A stretch of 7,158 bases of DNA from an uncultured Kineosporia sp. (lineage in GTDB: Bacteria > Actinomycetota > Actinomycetes > Actinomycetales > Kineosporiaceae), in contig CALMAR010000030.1 in the NCBI GenBank assembly GCA_937859855.1, forward strand, positions 1 through 7,158. The letters run 5' to 3'. The notes beneath the pieces were generated by a model. It did no database searches and was not told the DNA's origin. It worked only from the letters and a program-made list of their open reading frames with translations. Positions 1 to 5,424 of the stretch are shown here, in pieces (positions within the stretch are counted from its first letter, which is position 1; each line of letters begins with the position of its first letter). The position numbers were made by a program, and so were the translations under genes.

Positions 1-2
1 AG

Positions 3-2084
3 CGGGCCAGCATCACCTGGTCGGCGCCCTCGACGAGCGGCTGGGCCATCAGGTGCCCGGCCAGCTGGCCCGGGCGGGAGGGGGTGGCCAACCGGCTGAC
101 CGAACTGCTCGGCGCCGGCGTCACCGGGGTGCCGATCTGGCGAGCCCAGCGGCGGTTCTTCGTCCGGCGCACGGCCGAGCAGGAGCACGGCGTGCTCTAC
201 GTCAGCGAGCAGGACGTCACCGACCCCCAGCATCCGGAGGCGGGGGCGCGGGTGCTGATCGACCCGATCGCGATCGACCCGGGCGGCCTGACCACGCTGG
301 ACGCCTGGCAGCCGGACCGATCCGGTGAACTGCTGGCCTACCAGCTGTCCGAGGGTGGCACCGAGGAGAGCGTGCTGCGGGTGCTGGACGTGCGCACCGG
401 GGAACTGGTCGACGGCCCGATCGAACGGGCCCGCTACTCCCCGGTGGCCTGGATCCCGGATGGGCTGCCGATCGACGGTGAGACCCGCCCGGCCTTCTAC
501 TACGTGCGCCGGTTGCCGCCGGAGGATCTGCCGGAGGACGAGCAGCAGTACCACCGCCGGGTCTGGCTGCATGTGCTGGGCACCGATCCGGAGGAGGACG
601 TGGAAATCTTCGGTGCTGGCCGCGATCCACGCACCTACTACGGGGTCGGGGTATCGAGAGATGGCCGCTGGCTGACCATTTCGGCGTCGGTCGGCACCGC
701 CCCCCGCAACGACCTGTGGATCGCCGACCTTCGGGACGGCGCTCACCGCACACCGGATCTGGTGCCGATCGTCACCGGGCTGGACGCGCAGACCGGCGCA
801 TCGGTCGGCCGGGACGGGCGGCTCTACATCTTCACCGACCTGGACGCGCCGCGCGGCCGGATCGCCTTCACCTCGCCGGAGCAGCCGCAGCCGCAGCACT
901 GGACCGACCTGATCCCGCAGGACCCGCAGGCGGTGCTGGAGGACTTCACCATCCTGGACGGCGCCGAGCTGGCCGAGGCGGGCCGCCCCGACGGCCTGCT
1001 GCTGGCCAGCTGGACCCGGCACGCGGTGTCCTCGATCACGGTGCACGACCGGTTGTCCGGTGAGCAGCTGCCCGGAGCAGCCGGGCGCATCTCGCTGCCC
1101 GGCACCGGCAGCACCGGCGGCATCCTGTCCCGGCCCGAGGGGGGCCACGAGGCCTGGTTCAGCTATACCGACCACGTCACCCCGCCCCGGGTCTTCCGGT
1201 ACGACGCCCGCGACCACCAGTACGGCATCTACGCCGACCCGCCGGGCACGATCGAGGCACCGGACGTGGTCACCCAGCAGGTCGAGTACCAGTCCAAGGA
1301 CGGCACCACGGTCCGGATGTTCGTGATCGCCCGGGCCGATCTGCTGGACGGCGCCCAGCGCCCGGTCTCCCCGCGACCGGCCATCCTTTACGGCTACGGC
1401 GGTTTCGCCGTTCCACTCACGCCGGGGTACTCGGCCTCGATCCTGGCCTGGGCGGCCGCGGGCGGCGTCTATGCGGTGGCCAATCTGCGAGGCGGCACCG
1501 AGGAGGGCGAGGAGTGGCACCGGGCCGGCATGCTGGCCAACAAGCAGAACGTGTTCGACGACTTCCACGCCGCCGCCGAGCACTTGGTCGCCCAGGGCTG
1601 GACCACCAGCGAGCAGCTGGCGATCAGCGGCGGCTCGAACGGCGGCCTGCTGGTCGGGGCGGCGCTGACCCAGCGGCCGGAGCTGTACACCGCGGTGGTC
1701 TGCTCGGCACCCCTGCTGGACATGGTCCGGTACGAACTGTTCGGCCTGGGCGCGACCTGGAACGTGGAGTACGGCAGCGCGGCCGTGCCGCAGGAGCTGG
1801 ACTGGCTGCTGGCCTATTCGCCGTACCACCACGTCGAGGAGGGGGTCGACTACCCAGCCGTGCTGTTCACGGTGTTCGACGGCGACACGCGGGTCGATCC
1901 GCTACACGCCCGGAAGCTCTGTGCGGCCCTGCAGTTCGCCACCACGGCCTCCCTGTCCCGGCCGATCCTGCTGCGCCGCGAGAGAGATGTCGGCCACGGG
2001 GCGCGGTCCATCTCCCGGACGATCGCGCTGTCGGCCGACACGATGACTTTCCTGGCCGCACAGACCGGGCTGGCCCTGCCGTGA
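3..2084 (+). CDS. Prolyl oligopeptidase family serine peptidase (S9A), 5' partial
   Basis: This is a cytosolic-type serine peptidase that should cleave short peptides after proline or a related residue. Counting from the GTG at 84, residues about 20-390 would form the beta-propeller and about 400-666 the alpha/beta-hydrolase domain. The catalytic triad is visible: Ser518 in GGSNGG, Asp601 in GDTRVDP and His638 in DVGHGA. Tyr438 in YGYGGF matches the oxyanion tyrosine, and the NLRGG and NKQN motifs of the family follow it. Triad spacing (83 and 37 residues) is close to that of porcine prolyl oligopeptidase (87 and 39). No signal peptide is seen. The frame has no stop back to base 3 and keeps G/C at every third position, so the real start is probably left of the window; the GTG at 84 lacks a well-spaced ribosome site. 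The stop overlaps the mscS-like start. The family is certain, the exact specificity is not. Confidence 0.93.
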   Translation, partial: RASITWSAPSTSGWAIRCPASWPGREGVANRLTELLGAGVTGVPIWRAQRRFFVRRTAEQEHGVLYVSEQDVTDPQHPEAGARVLIDPIAIDPGGLTTLDAWQPDRSGELLAYQLSEGGTEESVLRVLDVRTGELVDGPIERARYSPVAWIPDGLPIDGETRPAFYYVRRLPPEDLPEDEQQYHRRVWLHVLGTDPEEDVEIFGAGRDPRTYYGVGVSRDGRWLTISASVGTAPRNDLWIADLRDGAHRTPDLVPIVTGLDAQTGASVGRDGRLYIFTDLDAPRGRIAFTSPEQPQPQHWTDLIPQDPQAVLEDFTILDGAELAEAGRPDGLLLASWTRHAVSSITVHDRLSGEQLPGAAGRISLPGTGSTGGILSRPEGGHEAWFSYTDHVTPPRVFRYDARDHQYGIYADPPGTIEAPDVVTQQVEYQSKDGTTVRMFVIARADLLDGAQRPVSPRPAILYGYGGFAVPLTPGYSASILAWAAAGGVYAVANLRGGTEEGEEWHRAGMLANKQNVFDDFHAAAEHLVAQGWTTSEQLAISGGSNGGLLVGAALTQRPELYTAVVCSAPLLDMVRYELFGLGATWNVEYGSAAVPQELDWLLAYSPYHHVEEGVDYPAVLFTVFDGDTRVDPLHARKLCAALQFATTASLSRPILLRRERDVGHGARSISRTIALSADTMTFLAAQTGLALP

Positions 2085-3064
2085 CCGGGGCGTCATCCCC
2101 GTTCGCGGCCGCGGCCTGCGGCCCGGACGACGTCACCGTCTGCGGCGTGATCTACCGCTGGACCGGCAACAAGGGCGTGGCTCAGACGCTGGACGTGGTC
2201 CTGGGTACCCCGCTGCGAATCGTGCTGATCATCGGATTGGGGTTGCTGCTGCGCCGGGTCCTGCACCGGCTGATCAACCGGATGGCCACCCGGATGACCA
2301 CCGGGCGAGCCGATCATGAAGCGATGCCCGGCGGTTCCAGCCTGCTGCTGATCGGCCGCCGGGAGGCCCGGGCCCGCACCCTGGCCTCGGTGCTGCAGAG
2401 TGTCACCACTGTCGTGGTCGGCGTGATCGTGGTGCTGATGGTGCTCCAGGAGCTGGACTTCTCGGTGGCTCCGCTGCTGGCCAGCGCCGGAGTGGCCGGG
2501 GTGGCCCTGGGATTCGGCGCACAGTCGCTGGTCAAGGACGTGGTGTCCGGGATTTTCATGATCTTCGAGGACCAGTACGGCGTCGGTGACATCGTGGATG
2601 TCGGCGAGGCCAGCGGCGTGGTCGAGGCGGTCGGTCTCCGGATCAGCCAGCTGCGGGACGTGAACGGAACCGTATGGTACGTCCGCAACGGCGAGATCCT
2701 GCGGGTCGGTAACCAGTCCCAGGGCTGGTCGCGCGCGGTGCTGGACACCACCATCGGCTTTTCCGACGACGTCAGCCGGCTGGAGACGCTGCTGCTCGAC
2801 GTCGCCCGGGGGCTGGCCGCCGACCCGCAGTACGCCGCCCTGATCATCGACCAGCCGCAGGTGTGGGGCATCGAGGCGATCACGGCCGACGGGATCGTGC
2901 TGCGGCTGGGGGTGAAGACCCAATCCGCGGCCCAGTGGGCGGTGACCCGGGAGCTACGGGCCCGGATCAAGTCCCGGTTCGACGCGGAAGGCATCCAGAT
3001 CCGTCCCGTCCCGGCGGCGGTGGCCGTGAACGGCGAGGACCAGGTACCCGCGTTCCGGGGCTGA
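2081..3064 (+). CDS. MscS-family small-conductance mechanosensitive ion channel
   Basis: This 327-residue membrane protein should open under membrane tension and release solutes during hypo-osmotic shock. Three membrane segments fit the MscS plan: TM1 about residues 43-65, TM2 about 104-125 and the pore helix TM3 about 129-162. TM3 is rich in Gly/Ala (ASAGVAGVALGFGAQ) and is followed by the conserved GDIVDVG and the beta-domain motif VRNGEI. The cytoplasmic beta and alpha/beta domains fill residues about 165-315. The short N-terminus, expected outside the membrane, carries Cys13 and Cys21. I chose the GTG at 2081 because its GTGA overlaps the peptidase stop, implying translational coupling; the same frame is open much further upstream, but that part is a shadow of the peptidase gene. 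glbO follows after 12 bp. The family call is firm; gating properties are unknown. Confidence 0.92.
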   Translation: MTGASSPFAAAACGPDDVTVCGVIYRWTGNKGVAQTLDVVLGTPLRIVLIIGLGLLLRRVLHRLINRMATRMTTGRADHEAMPGGSSLLLIGRREARARTLASVLQSVTTVVVGVIVVLMVLQELDFSVAPLLASAGVAGVALGFGAQSLVKDVVSGIFMIFEDQYGVGDIVDVGEASGVVEAVGLRISQLRDVNGTVWYVRNGEILRVGNQSQGWSRAVLDTTIGFSDDVSRLETLLLDVARGLAADPQYAALIIDQPQVWGIEAITADGIVLRLGVKTQSAAQWAVTRELRARIKSRFDAEGIQIRPVPAAVAVNGEDQVPAFRG

Positions 3065-3070
3065 GACAAT
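3065..3070 (+). promoter_or_regulatory. Candidate -10 element for a leaderless glbO transcript
   Basis: The hexamer GACAAT lies directly after the last base of the mscS stop codon and ends six bases before the glbO GTG. That places the expected transcription start on the first base of the start codon, a geometry common for leaderless actinobacterial genes. No purine-rich ribosome site precedes the GTG, which fits. The match to TANNNT is imperfect and I see no clear -35 box, so readthrough from the upstream operon may also contribute. Confidence 0.4.
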
Positions 3071-3076
3071 GGTCCA

Positions 3077-3487
3077 GTGCTGGAAGAGAATGAGGGACCG
3101 CCGAGCTTCTACCAGGCCATCGGCGGACATGACACCTTCGTCCGCCTGGTCGAGCGGTTCTACGCCGGGGTGGCCAGCGACGAAGTGCTGCGGCCGATGT
3201 ATCCCGAAGCCGATCTGGGGCCGGCCGCGCAACGGCTGACCATGTTCCTGGAACAGTACTGGGGCGGCCCGGCCACCTACAGCGACCAGCGGGGGCATCC
3301 CCGGCTGCGGATGCGGCACGCGCCGTTCACCGTGGACGAGACCGCCCGCGACCACTGGCTGCTGCACATGCGGACGGCGTTGACCGAGCTGGGCCTGCCG
3401 CCGGCCTACGAGTCGATGCTCTGGGACTACCTCGAGCGGGCCGCCTGGAGCATGGTCAACCGGGTCAGCCCGATCGATCGCCGGTGA
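3077..3487 (+). CDS. glbO: Group II truncated haemoglobin (trHbO)
   Basis: This 136-residue haem protein belongs to the two-on-two globins and is linked in mycobacteria with oxygen binding, peroxide or nitric-oxide chemistry and respiratory-membrane association. The match to my memory of M. tuberculosis GlbO is very close, including [20 protein letters not shown] and LDYLE-like blocks. Key residues all fall where expected, offset by six: Tyr29 (B10), Tyr42 (CD1), proximal His81 (F8) and Trp94 (G8). The paired B10/CD1 tyrosines and G8 tryptophan mark the trHbO subgroup. The GTG at 3077 is the only usable start before the conserved SFY block; it adds six residues to the N-terminus compared with the mycobacterial protein. 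It follows mscS by 12 bp and converges on the VOC gene with a 15-bp gap and no obvious terminator between them. Confidence 0.95.
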   Translation: MLEENEGPPSFYQAIGGHDTFVRLVERFYAGVASDEVLRPMYPEADLGPAAQRLTMFLEQYWGGPATYSDQRGHPRLRMRHAPFTVDETARDHWLLHMRTALTELGLPPAYESMLWDYLERAAWSMVNRVSPIDRR

Positions 3488-3502
3488 AGGGCGGGTCGCG
3501 GC

Positions 3503-3886
3503 TCACAACGGGTCCGGGTGGTCGATCACGCAGAACTCGTTCCCGTCCGGGTCGCGCAAGACGATGAAGTCGGGGTCGTCCGGATAGGGCCAGTCCTCGA
3601 CCCGGGCCGCGCCGAGGGCGACCAGCCGCTCGACCTGACGCCCCTGCTCGCCGGTGTACAGGTCCAGATGAACCCGGGCCGGCTCCTTCGGCGGGTTGCT
3701 GGTCAGCTGAAGAGAGACCGGCAACCCGGCTCGCCACGGGTGCACCAGCATCATGAACTCGTCGTCCCAGTCCTGCCCGCGCGGCTGGTAACCCAGTGCC
3801 GCGGACCAGAACTCGACTCCTCGGCGCATGTCCCGGACGTTCAGCACCACCGTGGCCAGATACAGGTCGCCCACCTCGTCCGCCAT
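3503..3886 (-). CDS. VOC superfamily (glyoxalase/bleomycin-resistance-like) protein
   Basis: This is a 127-residue single-domain protein with the two beta-alpha-beta-beta-beta halves of the vicinal oxygen chelate fold. Half one starts at VVLNVRDM (residues 13-20) and continues with EFWSAALGY; half two carries VHLDLY (72-77), a helix with VERLVALGA, and the typical end LRDPDGNEFCVID (110-122). Candidate metal ligands are His73 and Glu117 and perhaps Gln60. The first-strand position that is usually His or Glu seems to be Thr12, so classical glyoxalase I activity is doubtful. It could be a binding, isomerase or dioxygenase-like member; the substrate is unknown. The ATG at 3886 is supported by a -10 box six bases upstream. 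It lies 42 bp downstream of the conserved hypothetical gene on the same strand. Confidence 0.88.
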   Translation of the reverse strand: MADEVGDLYLATVVLNVRDMRRGVEFWSAALGYQPRGQDWDDEFMMLVHPWRAGLPVSLQLTSNPPKEPARVHLDLYTGEQGRQVERLVALGAARVEDWPYPDDPDFIVLRDPDGNEFCVIDHPDPL

Positions 3887-3892
3887 CTCGGC

Positions 3893-3898
3893 AGCCTA
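3893..3898 (-). promoter_or_regulatory. Candidate -10 box (TAGGCT) for a leaderless VOC transcript
   Basis: On the minus strand TAGGCT matches TANNNT and is separated by exactly six bases from the ATG at 3886, so transcription would begin at or next to the start codon. No Shine-Dalgarno sequence is present between the box and the ATG, which fits a leaderless mRNA. A convincing -35 box is not seen. If real, the VOC gene can be expressed apart from the thioesterase pair upstream. Confidence 0.45.
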
Positions 3899-3928
3899 CG
3901 GTCCGGCCGGGCAAGACCTCCAGATCCT

Positions 3929-4585
3929 CTAGCCCAGACCCGGCTGCCGGGCCAGAACATGCCCCCGAAGCAGACTGAGCCGCCACCAAGCGCCGCGCCG
4001 ATGCACAGTGACCGCCTCATCGGAGATGAACCCGTAGGCATCAGCGGCGAACGCGGCCCCCGCGGGCAGCGTGGAACCCGCGGCCAGATCACGCCCCCAG
4101 ACCCGAGCCCGCAGCTGTGCCACGGCTGAAGCCCCTGTTGCGGAACGTGTTTCAGCCGATACTTCGGCGATTCCCTGCTCAGCAACGCTTTTCAGCGTGA
4201 CAGGCTCGATCATCCCCTCGAGTGACCAACCCCGCCGCGGGGGCAACACTCCCGCCCAAGCTGGTCCAGCGCCGGAGATCGAAACCAGTGATAGCGGAAT
4301 ATGCTGCCCCGCAGTTTCTTTCAGCTCGGACAGTCGATCCTGCAGCGATTCCAGCGCGACGGTCAGATCCAGCCTGACCGGCTCAGCCAGCGCCACCGTG
4401 CGCAGGGCGAGCACCGTGGGGCCGCCGGCTCCCGACAGGGCCCGGCAGTAGGCCGCCAGCACCCAGCCCTCCGCCACCAGCCGGATGACACCGCCCGGGT
4501 CGAGCCGCAGCGCCCGTCCGGCGAACTGGCGCAGATCAGCCACCGCGGCGCCGTCCGGCAACATCACCGGACCCGCGGAGTTCAT
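3929..4585 (-). CDS. Conserved actinobacterial protein of unknown function (Rv2474c-like)
   Basis: I recognise the pattern of a conserved actinobacterial protein with no assigned function; it resembles what I recall of M. tuberculosis Rv2474c. It has 218 residues, no signal peptide and no membrane helix. The N-terminal part reads GAAVADLRQFAGRALRLDP (12-30) with a likely helix ending in VLAAYCRAL (42-50). A central block has WAG..PPRRGW (110-120). The C-terminal part has LRARVWGRD (158-166), LPAGAAFAA (173-181) and a tryptophan pair (200-201). No catalytic motif is evident. I chose the ATG at 4585 because its ATGA overlaps the thioesterase stop; an ATG ten codons upstream would lie inside that gene. 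Codon use in residues 130-158 is much less G/C-biased than its neighbours. Coupling to the thioesterase suggests a shared process, but that is inference. Confidence 0.82.
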   Translation of the reverse strand: MNSAGPVMLPDGAAVADLRQFAGRALRLDPGGVIRLVAEGWVLAAYCRALSGAGGPTVLALRTVALAEPVRLDLTVALESLQDRLSELKETAGQHIPLSLVSISGAGPAWAGVLPPRRGWSLEGMIEPVTLKSVAEQGIAEVSAETRSATGASAVAQLRARVWGRDLAAGSTLPAGAAFAADAYGFISDEAVTVHRRGAWWRLSLLRGHVLARQPGLG

Positions 4586-5046
4586 GGATTCGCCATGCCC
4601 CGGCGGCGTTTCCACCGGATCGGGTCGGCCCGCCAGCTCTCCAGCCGTTTCTTCTCTTCCGCCGAGATCCGCCGTGGCCGCTCGTTCTGCAGGTCGAAGG
4701 CCACCAGCGTTGTCTCCGCATGCGCGAACACGGTGCCCGGCCCACCCCCAGCCATGGTGGCGTCCAGCACCTCATAGGCCATGTCGAAGTCGGCCGCGCC
4801 GATCCGGGTCACCCAGATGTCCACCGCGACTGGGGCCGGCCGGTATAGCAACGGCGCCAGGTATTCGATCTCCGAGCGAGCCACGTACAGCCCGGTGCTG
4901 GCCAGGTCGGCCCCGGTCGGCAACCCATCGGACAGGGCCATCACCCGGGCCTCCTCGAGCAGCCGGAGGAACTGGACGTTGTTGATGTGGCCATACGCGT
5001 CCATGTCCGACCAGCGGAGGGGCGTCAGCACCCGGAACCTCGACAT
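4582..5046 (-). CDS. Acyl-CoA thioesterase, hotdog fold (4HBT/YbgC type)
   Basis: This 154-residue enzyme should hydrolyse an acyl-CoA thioester to free acid and CoA in the cytosol; chain length or aromatic preference cannot be told. The signature is near the N-terminus: RWSDMDAYGHINN (11-23), where Asp16 aligns with the catalytic aspartate of 4-hydroxybenzoyl-CoA thioesterase. The long hotdog helix follows (QFLRLLEEARV), then strands with EIEYLAPLLY and VDIWVTRIG, and a charged C-terminal tail with ISAEEKKRLESW. Length is usual for the family. The ATG at 5046 sits directly before the first strand and has GGGAG ten bases upstream. The frame is open further upstream to a GTG at 5262, but those 72 residues match nothing I know in the family. 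Its stop overlaps the next gene's ATG (ATGA). It is comparable to Rv2475c of M. tuberculosis. Confidence 0.9.
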   Translation of the reverse strand: MSRFRVLTPLRWSDMDAYGHINNVQFLRLLEEARVMALSDGLPTGADLASTGLYVARSEIEYLAPLLYRPAPVAVDIWVTRIGAADFDMAYEVLDATMAGGGPGTVFAHAETTLVAFDLQNERPRRISAEEKKRLESWRADPIRWKRRRGMANP

Positions 5047-5358
5047 GCCGGCAATGCTCCCATCGCGGCGACCCGGCCCCGGCCCAATCACTCCGGCGAC
5101 CACGTCCGGGCCGATCCCGTGGCTGAATCGGATCGCTTCGCCGGCCACCCCATCGACGTGACCGGCGAGGAGACCGCCGATCGATCCGGGCCGGATCATG
5201 GCCGCGGAGCGGACGATGTGATTCAGCTCATAGGGCAGTCGCTTCAAGTGCCCCGGCCACACACCGATGGCTCCTGGGACGCGCCCGAAGGGCTGGCCGG
5301 ATTGCGGAGCCGGGGCTGGCCGCGCGGGACGCGTTCACCGCTCCGCAGACAGGCGTGG
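5047..5358. other. Stretch without a recognisable gene, upstream of the thioesterase
   Basis: About 310 bases separate the thioesterase start from the hairpin after the quinone oxidoreductase. Several frames are open on both strands, but none gives a protein I recognise. The minus frame continuous with the thioesterase ends about 80 percent of its codons in G or C by hand count, clearly below the neighbouring genes and close to what a GC-rich spacer would show. It presumably holds the promoter of the thioesterase operon, but I could not find a convincing -35/-10 pair. A TTGAAG occurs on the minus strand near 5247-5242 without a good partner. Confidence 0.5.
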
Positions 5359-5400
5359 GCCGGGCCAGGACGATGCGGAGGGGCATCGTCCCGGCCCGGC
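5359..5400 (-). terminator. Strong hairpin after the quinone oxidoreductase, likely terminator
   Basis: Bases 5359-5376 and 5383-5400 form an 18-bp inverted repeat around a six-base loop. Only one position departs from perfect complementarity: A5367 faces C5392. In a minus-strand transcript this becomes a G-U wobble pair, so the RNA stem is uninterrupted; in a plus-strand transcript it is an A-C mismatch. The stem begins 24 bases past the stop of the minus-strand gene ending at 5425, as expected for a terminator. There is no U tract after it, so it would be the U-less kind often proposed for high-GC actinobacteria, or an RNA 3'-end stabiliser. Confidence 0.65.
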
Positions 5401-5424
5401 TCCGCTTCACGTCCAGCGAAGCCG

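Noticed and set aside
84..86. GTG at 84 as the true start of the peptidase
   Set aside because: The frame continues to the window edge with strong codon bias and a family-like WPGRE, and the G-rich stretch before the GTG is too close to act as a normal ribosome site.
1514..2080. Long N-terminal extension of the MscS frame upstream of 2081
   Set aside because: The frame is open, but its translation is Arg/Gly/Ala-rich and lies inside the conserved catalytic part of the peptidase. The GTGA overlap gives a better start.
2093..3069. Two long minus-strand open frames (276 and 251 codons) opposite the MscS gene
   Set aside because: They are antisense shadows caused by high GC. Their translations are rich in His, Gln, Ser and Thr with no domain, while the plus strand encodes a clear MscS protein.
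3518..4129. Plus-strand open frame of 203 codons over the VOC gene and the end of the hypothetical gene
   Set aside because: It spans two minus-strand genes, has no recognisable domain, and its composition is that of a reverse-complement shadow.
4228..4242. Short GC palindrome (CCCCG, CCG, CGGGG)
   Set aside because: It lies inside the hypothetical gene and encodes its Pro-Pro-Arg-Arg-Gly motif, so the symmetry is explained by codon choice.
4586..4615. Earlier ATG at 4615 for the hypothetical gene
   Set aside because: It would add ten residues from within the thioesterase coding region. The ATGA overlap at 4585 is the normal coupled arrangement.
5215..5258. tRNA-like string (GATTCAGCTCATAGGGCAG followed by CTTCAAGT)
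   Set aside because: It resembles D-arm and T-loop fragments, but there is no room for an anticodon arm and no acceptor stem pairs around it.
5047..5262. Thioesterase start at 5262, adding 72 residues
   Set aside because: The hotdog family begins just before the RWSDMD motif, which fits the ATG at 5046. The extra residues resemble no known domain and have weaker codon bias.
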